Source: Candidatus Caenarcanales bacterium
Lineage (GTDB): Bacteria > Cyanobacteriota > Vampirovibrionia > Caenarcaniphilales > Caenarcanaceae
NCBI GenBank assembly: GCA_947489925.1
Contig: CANLFK010000072.1
Location: 1-10,978 of the forward strand
Reading direction: 5' to 3'
DNA length: 10,978 nucleotides
Positions 1-6,197 of this stretch are shown one piece after another (within the stretch, counting starts at the first letter, position 1; each line of letters opens with the position of its first letter). Under the pieces are notes generated by a model. It worked only from the letters and a program-made list of their open reading frames with translations. It was not told the origin of the DNA and ran no database searches. The translations under genes and the position numbers were made by a program.

Positions 1-43
1 AGCTTAGTTTTTATAAAATCTAAAATACTTTAATTAATTGAGT

Positions 44-1027
44 TTAAGCCAGTTTTAAATCTTTCACAATACCGAATACTAGTTCTAAATCAGTTAAGTA
101 TTCTTCATAAATTGAATAGTCAAATAAGCTTTTATCTATAGGTGGTTCAAAAAAACCTTCTACCTTAAAAATCGCTATATATAATTTATTTTGTATAATC
201 GAGAACTCTATTGGTGAAACAGAAAAGAAATCATATACATTTTTTTGATTTTTTATACTACTTTTTTCTAAAGATTTCTTTGATAATAAGACAAATCTTT
301 CTAATACATTTGTGGGTAAAGCATAAAAAGCTTCAGGAATATTATTAGAAAATACATTAAAAATCTTATTAAATTCTGGATTATCAAATTCTACTTTATG
401 TTTTCCAATACCAAAATCTGTACCAAGCGGAGAACTTATATTTTTATTAAATTCAGCTATGAAAAGTAAACCCGAAAACTCTTTGGAACTATCATTGTCA
501 GACCAACCTGCAGAAATATCAGAAAGCCAAATAGGACAATCACAAATACTACCTTGTATTAAATCATCTCCATAGTAATATTTATTTGGTTTCCAAAATA
601 ATTGGCTATTAATAAATTCTTCTTTATCAATATAACCATCAGCTATATATTCAAGATTTTGATTAAGCAAGTTTATTATTTCTTTTATAATTTTATTTTT
701 GAATTTATATTTATACTTTTTCGTAAATTGATCTTTTAAATATTTATCAATACTACCTACTATTAGAAATAAAATTATCGGCAGAAAGACCATAAAACTA
801 GTCAATAATTCGATTTCTTCAGATTTTAAACCTAAAAAAGAAAAAATTAATGACAAAATAAAGCCAATTAGAGAAAGCCACATTATTTTCAAGGAGAAGA
901 AAAATAAATTAGTGATATTTCTGGCTATTTTCAAGTCAGTAGAATTTAGTCTCTCTTCTTCTAATTCAGCAATAGTTGGCTCAAGTTGAAGATATAAATT
1001 ATAAAGTTTATCGTTATTGTTGTTCAC
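44..1027 (-). CDS. DUF3137 family membrane protein, copy 1
   Basis: This is a 327-residue protein of the DUF3137 family, whose function is unknown. Two hydrophobic stretches, about residues 41-65 and 75-93, are probable membrane helices, followed by a soluble domain. Family-like features are the run FNKIFNVFSNNIPEAFYALP (219-238), NKLYIAI (280-286), FFEPP (292-296) and the C-terminal DLELVFGIVKDLKLA. The N-terminus (NDKLYNLYLQLEP, 5-17) and the last 30 residues are nearly the same as in the paralogue at 1740-2642, while the middle differs. The start is GTG. It is supported because residue 1 aligns with the ATG of the paralogue, although no good Shine-Dalgarno sequence precedes it. The gene lies 27 bases downstream of the PIN toxin gene, so it may be read from the toxin-antitoxin promoter. 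DUF3137 genes often neighbour lemA, and one does so here. The family call is from recognition; a role at the membrane is inference. Confidence 0.8.
   Translation of the reverse strand: MNNNNDKLYNLYLQLEPTIAELEEERLNSTDLKIARNITNLFFFSLKIMWLSLIGFILSLIFSFLGLKSEEIELLTSFMVFLPIILFLIVGSIDKYLKDQFTKKYKYKFKNKIIKEIINLLNQNLEYIADGYIDKEEFINSQLFWKPNKYYYGDDLIQGSICDCPIWLSDISAGWSDNDSSKEFSGLLFIAEFNKNISSPLGTDFGIGKHKVEFDNPEFNKIFNVFSNNIPEAFYALPTNVLERFVLLSKKSLEKSSIKNQKNVYDFFSVSPIEFSIIQNKLYIAIFKVEGFFEPPIDKSLFDYSIYEEYLTDLELVFGIVKDLKLA
83..134. repeat. 52-base perfect direct repeat, copy A (3' end of DUF3137 copy 1)
   Basis: These 52 bases are identical to 1779-1830, in the same orientation. They encode the C-terminal part of both DUF3137 proteins (around SLFDYSIYEEYLTDLEL). 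The identity includes every synonymous position, which contrasts with the strongly diverged middle of the two genes. Similarity with scattered mismatches continues to the stop codon. Confidence 0.9.
950..1016. repeat. 67-base near-identical direct repeat, copy A (5' end of DUF3137 copy 1)
   Basis: This segment matches 2565-2631 at 63 of 67 positions by eye, starting with a 25-base perfect run. It encodes the N-terminal part of both proteins (DKLYNLY through AELEEER). The codons before it, coding for MNNN and MDSS, differ. Confidence 0.85.
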
Positions 1028-1054
1028 AATCTAGTAATTTTCGTTATTATTACT

Positions 1055-1495
1055 TTATTCCCCGATTTTATACAGCTCATCAATTAAAACTACTTTTACA
1101 TCGGGATACTTTTGTAGTTGAATATCATTAGTTATAAAATAAATACATAAATTGGAGAATGCACTAGAAAGATGAATTGCATCTGGTAATTTAAATTTAT
1201 ACTCAGCTTTAATACTAGCGGCTTTAATTAAAATCTCTTGATTTATACTTATACAATTAACTAATTTAGAATTACAAAAAATATTTTTATACAAGTCTTG
1301 TAAATCTTTTCTAGCTAACTGAAAGGGTTTCACCAATATTTCTGATAAAGTTAAATCGCTTGTATAAATTTGCGTATTGGTATCTTGAATATAAGTAGAT
1401 AATTCTTTCAATTGGCTAGAATATTCTGCGTAACCTTCCAGTAAATAAATCCAAATACAAGTATCCAAATAAATTTTTTGATTTTTTATTGCCAT
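1055..1495 (-). CDS. PIN-domain ribonuclease toxin of a type II toxin-antitoxin pair
   Basis: This 146-residue protein has the layout of a PIN-domain endoribonuclease (VapC-like). The four acidic residues expected to bind metal are visible: Asp11 in YLDTCIWIYLLEG, Glu52 in LSEILVKP, Asp105 in LPDAIHLSSA and Asp124 in ITND. The length is normal for a PIN toxin. PIN toxins cleave tRNA, rRNA or mRNA when not bound by their antitoxin; the target here cannot be read from sequence. The ATG start lies inside the antitoxin gene, which overlaps by 10 bases in another frame. This is the usual antitoxin-first arrangement with translational coupling. GAGAAAAGA just before the ATG is a weak ribosome-binding site. 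All catalytic acids are intact, so the toxin looks functional. Confidence 0.88.
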   Translation of the reverse strand: MAIKNQKIYLDTCIWIYLLEGYAEYSSQLKELSTYIQDTNTQIYTSDLTLSEILVKPFQLARKDLQDLYKNIFCNSKLVNCISINQEILIKAASIKAEYKFKLPDAIHLSSAFSNLCIYFITNDIQLQKYPDVKVVLIDELYKIGE

Positions 1496-1701
1496 TCTTT
1501 TCTCAACTCTTTTACAAATAAATTAGCTTCTTTGGCTGAAGAAAAACAATTTGTACTTTTTCCAAATAAATCATATAAATTCGGTGATTTGTCTTCTACT
1601 TCATTAATAATAATTTCGACAAAAGAACCTTCTGGAAATTCTGGAATAGAAATATTTATGTTCCCGTTGGAAATTTGAGTAATTTTTTTTATAGACTGCA
1701 T
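1486..1701 (-). CDS. Antitoxin partner of the PIN toxin
   Basis: This 71-residue protein lies immediately upstream of the PIN toxin gene and overlaps it by 10 bases. The first 35 residues (ITQISNGNINISIPEFPEGS and following) look like a short beta-rich AbrB-like N-terminus, ending in VEIIINEVE. The rest, with CFSSAKEANLFVKELRKEWQ at the end, resembles the toxin-wrapping tail of antitoxins that I associate with Cyanobacteria, where an F-x-S-x-x-E-A core is followed by an aromatic-rich helix ending in W. The position, size and overlap make the antitoxin role likely; the exact family is not certain. Such antitoxins usually bind their own promoter, and a good candidate promoter lies directly upstream at 1727-1755. 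No clear Shine-Dalgarno sequence precedes the ATG. Confidence 0.78.
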   Translation of the reverse strand: MQSIKKITQISNGNINISIPEFPEGSFVEIIINEVEDKSPNLYDLFGKSTNCFSSAKEANLFVKELRKEWQ

Positions 1702-1726
1702 TTATTTTACAGATTAAAGTATTTGT

Positions 1727-1755
1727 ATTTTAGCATAAATTAAGCCAGTTTTAAA
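1727..1755 (-). promoter_or_regulatory. Probable promoter of the toxin-antitoxin pair
   Basis: Read on the minus strand, there is an extended -10 box TGC-TAAAAT (TAAAAT at 1727-1732, TGC at 1733-1735). A TTTAAA hexamer, matching 4 of 6 bases of TTGACA, lies 17 bases upstream at 1750-1755. Transcription would start near 1720, about 19 bases before the antitoxin ATG. The -35 box and part of the spacer lie inside the last codons of the upstream DUF3137 gene. This is by eye only, in AT-rich DNA. Confidence 0.45.
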
Positions 1756-2642
1756 TCTTCTACAATACCGATAGCTAATTCTAAATCAGTTAAGTATTCT
1801 TCATAAATTGAATAGTCAAATAAGCTTTTAAATATTGGTGGTTCTAGCAATTCACGGTTATATGGAATAGCAATATAAAATTTATCATCTACTACCGAAA
1901 AATCAAATTTGCGTCCTGTTTTATGTACAAAATTAACCATTCTTTCTAATAAATTACTTGGTAAAATATAAAAAGCTTCAGTTGTATTTTCAGCATAAAC
2001 GGGGAAAAGTTCATTAAATTCAGCATTATCCAAAAGTATTTTATTATTACTAATATTATTTGAAGTACCAAAAGCAGTATTAGTATTTTTAAGCAAATCT
2101 ATTATTATGAATAATCCTTTGAATATATCTCCATCTCCGATTTTTAATTGAGAGCATTGCATATTTGAACTATTAATTAAATCATTTCCTTTGTATAGAA
2201 TGCAATCTAATCCCTGATAAGTTAAGCTCGCTTTTTTATATTTATTGAGGTCTTTAAAAAGCAAACTATCTTTAATCAAGGTAAAATTAATAAACTCTTT
2301 TGGATAATACTTTGAAGTATTTTGGCTAAAAAGAGAAACTAGTGAATCTATGATATTGTGCTTAAAAGTCTGCCTATATTTTTCGCCAAGAAATATAAAA
2401 TACAAGAGTTGAAAAGTAAAAACTATCCAAAATATAAGGGTCAAAAAAGGGTATAAAGCAAAGACAATAAGAAAATTAGTTAATATCAAAAACTTAACGA
2501 ATACTATTATTAACAATATACTTAAAATACTTGTAATCAATAGAATTATATGTAACTTTGATTTTCTCTCTTCTTCTAATTCAGCAATAACTGGCTCAAG
2601 CTGAACATATAAATTATAAAGTTTATCGTTACTACTATCCAT
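1740..2642 (-). CDS. DUF3137 family membrane protein, copy 2 (lemA-adjacent)
   Basis: This 300-residue DUF3137 protein is a paralogue of the one at 44-1027. A long hydrophobic region, about residues 31-85, is probably two membrane helices. The soluble part carries family-like segments: FKGLFIIIDLLKN (174-186), FNELFPVYAENTTEAFYILP (209-228), DDKFYIAI (252-259), LLEPPIFKSL (265-274) and the terminal DLELAIGIVEDLKLA. The ATG lies 11 bases after the lemA stop codon, with a weak TTGAG site between them, so translation is probably coupled to lemA. This makes it the canonical partner in a lemA-DUF3137 pair. It differs from copy 1 by a shorter loop after the membrane region and a shorter stretch before the C-terminal segment. 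No enzymatic motif is visible. Function at the membrane is inferred from the helices and the context. Confidence 0.82.
   Translation of the reverse strand: MDSSNDKLYNLYVQLEPVIAELEEERKSKLHIILLITSILSILLIIVFVKFLILTNFLIVFALYPFLTLIFWIVFTFQLLYFIFLGEKYRQTFKHNIIDSLVSLFSQNTSKYYPKEFINFTLIKDSLLFKDLNKYKKASLTYQGLDCILYKGNDLINSSNMQCSQLKIGDGDIFKGLFIIIDLLKNTNTAFGTSNNISNNKILLDNAEFNELFPVYAENTTEAFYILPSNLLERMVNFVHKTGRKFDFSVVDDKFYIAIPYNRELLEPPIFKSLFDYSIYEEYLTDLELAIGIVEDLKLA
1779..1830. repeat. 52-base perfect direct repeat, copy B (3' end of DUF3137 copy 2)
   Basis: This is the second copy of the perfect repeat at 83-134, and the two starts are 1696 bases apart. Recombination between the two copies would delete the toxin-antitoxin module and leave one hybrid DUF3137 gene. 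That outcome is inferred from repeat geometry, not seen. Confidence 0.9.
2565..2631. repeat. 67-base near-identical direct repeat, copy B (5' end of DUF3137 copy 2)
   Basis: This is the partner of 950-1016 with four mismatches. Together with the 3' repeats it shows that the two DUF3137 genes share both ends but not their centres. Confidence 0.85.
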
Positions 2643-2653
2643 TTCAAACTCAA

Positions 2654-3226
2654 CTAATTATTAAATAAATTTTGTATATTAATACTTTGTTTTTCCCCTT
2701 CAGTCGCTTCAAACCATTCTTTATGTTGCAGATTCATTAAACTAGCGAAAATACTACTCGGAAACATTTCTAAACCATTATTATATTGAGTTACTGCACT
2801 ATTAAAAGCCCTTCTGGCGGCAGATATTCGATCTTCTATTTCAGCTAAGCTACTTTGTATTTTAGAAAATAAACCTATACTTGTCATTTGCGGATAACTT
2901 TCAGACAAAGCAAAAAACCGAGAAAATACTTGAGAAGCTTCATTATCTAAATGTACTTTATCTTCCATTGATAAATCTGGATTAGAAGCTTGATTACGCA
3001 AACTAATAGCCTTTTCAATAAAATCGGTTTCACGGCTAGCAGCTTCTTTGGCTACTGAAACCAAATTAGGTATTAAATCAAATCGGTTTTTTAAATAAAC
3101 ATCGATACTCGAAAAAGTATTCTCAACTTGGTTTTTCTTATTGATTAAGCCATTATAAATACTTGCCAACCAAATAATTAATACTAAACCAATTATACCA
3201 ATTACAAAAATCAAACTAATAGTCAT
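2654..3226 (-). CDS. lemA: LemA family membrane-anchored protein
   Basis: This is a 190-residue LemA family protein of normal length. It has one N-terminal membrane helix (about residues 3-22) followed by a helical domain. The hallmark segment IDVYLKNRFDLIPNLV is at 41-56. Later family features are SYPQMTSIGLFSKIQSSLAE (110-129), IEDRISAARRAFNSAVTQYN (130-149) and the FPSSIFA turn (155-161). LemA proteins are widespread membrane proteins whose molecular role is unresolved. I chose the ATG at 3226 over a TTG in frame at 3238, because GGAG lies six bases upstream of the ATG and the TTG overlaps that site. The gene follows the tentative Tim44-like gene by 18 bases and precedes DUF3137 copy 2 by 11 bases, so it is almost certainly co-transcribed with both. 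LemA next to DUF3137 is a recurrent gene pair. Confidence 0.93.
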   Translation of the reverse strand: MTISLIFVIGIIGLVLIIWLASIYNGLINKKNQVENTFSSIDVYLKNRFDLIPNLVSVAKEAASRETDFIEKAISLRNQASNPDLSMEDKVHLDNEASQVFSRFFALSESYPQMTSIGLFSKIQSSLAEIEDRISAARRAFNSAVTQYNNGLEMFPSSIFASLMNLQHKEWFEATEGEKQSINIQNLFNN

Positions 3227-3232
3227 TTTTAT

Positions 3233-3236
3233 CTCC
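3233..3236 (-). promoter_or_regulatory. Ribosome-binding site that decides the lemA start
   Basis: GGAG on the minus strand, six bases before the ATG at 3224-3226. It overlaps the alternative TTG start (3236-3238), which argues that the shorter 190-residue LemA is the true product. Confidence 0.75.
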
Positions 3237-3244
3237 AAGTTTTA

Positions 3245-3898
3245 CTAAGTTAATTTCGGATACTTAAATTCATACCCAGTATAATTCATTGATTTCCCGA
3301 TTGTTTTAGCATAATTATCAGCCATCAAATCATTACCCAAAAAGTCTAAGACCCATTTATTTCTACTCTCAGACCACGCAAAAATCCATAAATCATTAGT
3401 ACCAGCAATACTTAAATTCAATAGCTTAATATTAAAACCACTTAGCATTTTAAATTCATCTATGGAATCAAAATCTTCTAATTCATCTACTCGGTCTGTT
3501 TCTATGTCATCAGCTTCAGATGAATTTATTTCATGATCTAACCAAACAAATAATTTATCCTCTTGCGAACCGGGGAAATTAATAATACTAATTATTGCAA
3601 TATCTTCCAGTTTATACTCAAAGCATTTAAGTAGATTTAACCATTGTACATTAACCCATTTTTCGGAATTGCCAGCTAAAAGTGCTAATCCTTCTTCTGA
3701 TAAATAATTTTGTATTTGAATTAAATCTTTATTTGATCCTTGAGAGTATAATTTTAAAGCTTTATAAGTACTTTTTATATCATGATCAATTTGTTCATAT
3801 TTCCACTGAGTACTATTATTATTTTCAGTACCTAATTTTTGTAATAGTTCTTTGGCTTTTTGGGCGGCTTGTGTGAATAGTTTTTTTCGGTTTGACAT
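3245..3898 (-). CDS. Tentative Tim44-like domain protein in the lemA cluster
   Basis: I do not recognise this 217-residue protein with certainty. It starts with a basic helix (KKLFTQAAQKAKELLQKL, 5-22). A region follows whose pattern recalls Tim44/MBA1-like domains: a helix ending in a short IQNYLSEEGLALL motif (61-73), then strands (LEDIAIISIINF, 97-108; KLFVWLDHEI, 115-124), and finally WIFAWSESRNKWVLDFLG (171-188), like the W-x-F...W-x-L-D ending of that family. Residues 126-149 form a strongly acidic insertion. There is no signal peptide or membrane helix. Known Tim44-like domains bind proteins or lipids at membranes, which would suit a neighbour of LemA and DUF3137. No Shine-Dalgarno sequence is evident. 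The gene sits 22 bases after the preceding gene and 18 before lemA. The family assignment is a guess from pattern. Confidence 0.6.
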   Translation of the reverse strand: MSNRKKLFTQAAQKAKELLQKLGTENNNSTQWKYEQIDHDIKSTYKALKLYSQGSNKDLIQIQNYLSEEGLALLAGNSEKWVNVQWLNLLKCFEYKLEDIAIISIINFPGSQEDKLFVWLDHEINSSEADDIETDRVDELEDFDSIDEFKMLSGFNIKLLNLSIAGTNDLWIFAWSESRNKWVLDFLGNDLMADNYAKTIGKSMNYTGYEFKYPKLT

Positions 3899-3920
3899 AA
3901 TAATAAATGGTAATAAGTTA

Positions 3921-4472
3921 TTAACAATTTGGGCTTTTTAATTTGAAATCTAAAATATCTGAAAAGAAATGAGCTTCAACTTTATCAATTCCATTACTCA
4001 AAGCCGTTTTAAAATTATTTATTCTTTCTTTCTCTTGTAAATAAAAAGATATATTTTCAGTAATTTTTATTAAGGTTTTAGCTTTACCCAAATAAGTAAT
4101 TAAATCATTATCAGTATATTTTTCATAATCAAATTCTTTAAGTGTTTTAGTAAGCTCAATCAAAGTCTGTAAGCAATTTTGATAAGTTGGCTCAAAAGCT
4201 TCAATATATGACTTTGCATCTCCAATAATATAATTTTCTAATACTTCTAAATCTAAAGAATTATTATTTTGGTTTTTTAATTTATTAATTAATTCTCTTA
4301 CTTTTACTGAAGTTTCAGCTTGATATTCTTCTCGCAAAAAATCAGACATTTCCACAGACATTGTATTTAATTCTCTTATTTGATCACTACTTTCAGAATT
4401 ATGAAAATTTTTGACCATCAAATCATAATATTCAACAAATTTTTTGAAAGTTTCAATACTTTTTTTACTCAT
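3921..4472 (-). CDS. Hypothetical helical protein, first gene of the lemA cluster
   Basis: This 183-residue protein is not recognised. It is rich in Lys, Glu, Asn and Leu, lacks a signal peptide and membrane segments, and looks almost entirely alpha-helical. Heptad-like stretches occur at about residues 54-68 (SVKVRELINKLKNQN) and 99-117 (NCLQTLIELTKTLKEFDYE). It contains only two cysteines, one being the last residue. No catalytic motif can be seen. The gene stands 22 bases before the Tim44-like gene and behind a 111-base spacer with a possible promoter, so it is likely the first gene of a four-gene unit with the Tim44-like gene, lemA and DUF3137. A helical partner or scaffold role would fit but is only inferred. 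It is real coding sequence judging by length, operon spacing and balanced composition. No clear ribosome-binding site precedes its ATG. Confidence 0.65.
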   Translation of the reverse strand: MSKKSIETFKKFVEYYDLMVKNFHNSESSDQIRELNTMSVEMSDFLREEYQAETSVKVRELINKLKNQNNNSLDLEVLENYIIGDAKSYIEAFEPTYQNCLQTLIELTKTLKEFDYEKYTDNDLITYLGKAKTLIKITENISFYLQEKERINNFKTALSNGIDKVEAHFFSDILDFKLKSPNC

Positions 4473-4491
4473 AAATCTATTTATTTAAAAT

Positions 4492-4519
4492 ATTTTAGTA
4501 CTTTCTTTTATTTTGTCTG
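4492..4519 (-). promoter_or_regulatory. Possible promoter of the lemA cluster
   Basis: On the minus strand, TAAAAT (4492-4497) is preceded after 16 bases by CAGACA (4514-4519), which matches 4 of 6 bases of TTGACA. Transcription would begin about 12 bases before the ATG at 4472. A second candidate -35, TTGAGA, lies further upstream in the same spacer. The region is AT-rich, so chance matches are likely. Confidence 0.3.
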
Positions 4520-4534
4520 TTTTAATTTTATATT

Positions 4535-4575
4535 CTCAAAACTTGAGGGCAAACCCATTTATTTTCAATTTGAAA
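4535..4575. other. Cluster of short inverted repeats in the 111-base spacer
   Basis: Three small inverted repeats lie close together between the acetyltransferase-like gene and the lemA cluster: CTCAA/TTGAG around a 3-base loop (4535-4547), GGG/CCC around CAAA (4547-4556), and TTTCAA/TTGAAA around one base (4563-4575). They could be part of a terminator for the upstream gene or an operator for the downstream unit. No T-run follows, so a classic intrinsic terminator is not supported. Confidence 0.3.
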
Positions 4576-4583
4576 GCTTGAAT

Positions 4584-6113
4584 TTAAATGTTTAAAAGAG
4601 GTGTATTTTGTTCAAAACGCTCCATTCCTTCTGGAGAAAGATACATTATAAAGCTTCCCAGTCCAGATGTATCGGGTTTTCTATTTTCTTCCTTAGCCTT
4701 AGCCAACACATATTTTATTTGTTCTTCTTTTTGTTTACCCTGCTCATTTTGAAAAGGCTTGAATCCTTGTTTCCAGTAAAAGCCATGAGACTTCCATGCC
4801 GCATCTAAAGAAACTTTCCCATCTAATCCTAACTCTTCACTTCTTTCATATGCTAACTGCACTAAAGTCGATCCTACCCCTGTATAATCACTAAAGTTTT
4901 CTATATGGTGTATAAAAAGATTATCCGTTGGAGTATTTGAATTTAGATATGTTGCAGGATAAACAAAACGATCTAGCTTCTCATATTGATCACTTAGCTT
5001 GTAAACAGTCATTCTTCCAGTAGCACGATTGTCTACACGAACTGTATACTGCTCTTTTCCATGTTCTAAAAAGACTCGTGAAATAACTGCTTCAACGGCA
5101 TTACCTTCTCTATCTTTCACGCTAGTATTAGTTTTAGCAACTATTTTCTCTGTTCTGATTATTAAATCATCTATTTCACTACCTATATTATAAATAAGCG
5201 AAGCATTAAAAATATTTTCATATTTATTTCTAATATTCTTAAAAAACTCAGAAGGAAAATCTTTTGGTAGCCCTGCAAAGCTTGAAGTTTTAGGGAGTTT
5301 TAGAACTAACTTTAATGTAATATCTCTTCCATTTCCGTCTTGATAAGTATTCCCTTCTTTATTTGTAGGGCAATAAGCTGTTTCTAAATATTTATAATCA
5401 CCATCTTCAGGAATAATAATACGAGATAAGCTTGAATTAGCCTCCATATTTTTGTAACCTTGAATATTACTAAGATTAGCTTTCTGACATAAGTCATAAT
5501 AGAATTCACGGAATATATCTTGATTACCATGTACTTTATAATCCTCATTTTTGGTAGCAATTTGAAAAACTATATTTTGATCATTAAAAGTATATTGATC
5601 TGGAATATCGCCACCCACATTATCAAAGTCGCCAATTTTAGCAAAATCATCAAATGAATATGTAACTTTTATCTCACTCTTAGGTTTTTCTTCACTTTGA
5701 CTTACATTAGAATTAATAACTTTAGGTACTATTTCATTTCTGTTTTCTGATAAATTGGTTTCAGGGCTTAATACTTGCTCTTTTGGTGTTTTATTATTAC
5801 TTGTTTCAGGGCGTTCTTTATCTGTCTTAGAGTGTGTTCCTCTGTTTTTATAGGCAAATAAGCCAGCAAATCCTGTCAAAAAGACTGCTATTCTACCAGC
5901 AACATATTTCCAAGTATTATCAGATTCTTCCAGCTTTTTCTTTGGCTTTGGCTTTTTAATAATTAGTTCTGGCAATACAGGTGAATTATTAAGTGCTTCC
6001 TCTTCATCTTGAGATGACTGATTTGAAGACGAAACGAAAAAATGCTTAACTCTATTTTTGTACAGTGTTGATGAAACCTGAATATTATTATTTAACTTAA
6101 TTCGAGAAATCAT
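4584..6113 (-). CDS. Single-pass membrane protein with C-terminal GNAT-like acetyltransferase fold
   Basis: This is a 509-residue protein from the ATG at 6113. An in-frame GTG at 6176 would add 21 residues; neither start has a convincing ribosome-binding site, and I prefer the ATG. A basic stretch (KKPKPKKK, 53-60) precedes one membrane helix (about 70-87). Then comes a low-complexity, Ser/Asn/Lys/Glu-rich linker to about residue 145 and a long unrecognised region (about 150-390). The end resembles GNAT N-acetyltransferases: FIHHIENFSDYTGVGSTLVQ (400-419), with the G-V-G turn of the acetyl-CoA pyrophosphate loop, and SLDAAWKSHGFYWKQGFKPF (435-454), the usual S-x-x-F-Y-x-x-x-G-F strand. The loop has Asp where Arg or Gln is usual. 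The substrate is unknown. The gene lies downstream of the polyketide synthase (84 bases) and may share its transcript. The GNAT call is by motif only. Confidence 0.7.
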   Translation of the reverse strand: MISRIKLNNNIQVSSTLYKNRVKHFFVSSSNQSSQDEEEALNNSPVLPELIIKKPKPKKKLEESDNTWKYVAGRIAVFLTGFAGLFAYKNRGTHSKTDKERPETSNNKTPKEQVLSPETNLSENRNEIVPKVINSNVSQSEEKPKSEIKVTYSFDDFAKIGDFDNVGGDIPDQYTFNDQNIVFQIATKNEDYKVHGNQDIFREFYYDLCQKANLSNIQGYKNMEANSSLSRIIIPEDGDYKYLETAYCPTNKEGNTYQDGNGRDITLKLVLKLPKTSSFAGLPKDFPSEFFKNIRNKYENIFNASLIYNIGSEIDDLIIRTEKIVAKTNTSVKDREGNAVEAVISRVFLEHGKEQYTVRVDNRATGRMTVYKLSDQYEKLDRFVYPATYLNSNTPTDNLFIHHIENFSDYTGVGSTLVQLAYERSEELGLDGKVSLDAAWKSHGFYWKQGFKPFQNEQGKQKEEQIKYVLAKAKEENRKPDTSGLGSFIMYLSPEGMERFEQNTPLLNI

Positions 6114-6197
6114 AAAAGTATTAAAAGATGATATTAAGACAAGATTTAAATATGTATTATTTTTATATTTTAACACCTAAAATTATTAATCAACTTC

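Noticed and set aside
1..43. Weak hairpin (TTAG...CTAA plus TTTT/AAAA) downstream of DUF3137 copy 1 as a terminator
   Set aside because: The stem is short, AT-only apart from one pair and has a mismatch; no T-run follows. It cannot be told from chance.
1478..1678. Plus-strand open frame of 66 codons opposite the antitoxin and PIN genes
   Set aside because: It lies antisense to a well-supported gene pair, has no ribosome-binding site or family resemblance, and fits a chance open frame in AT-rich DNA. The same applies to the other plus-strand open frames at 3682, 4380, 4608, 6472, 8625 and 9984.
3236..3238. TTG as the lemA start codon, giving 194 residues
   Set aside because: It overlaps the GGAG ribosome-binding site that is correctly spaced for the ATG at 3224-3226, and it adds only four polar residues ahead of the membrane helix.
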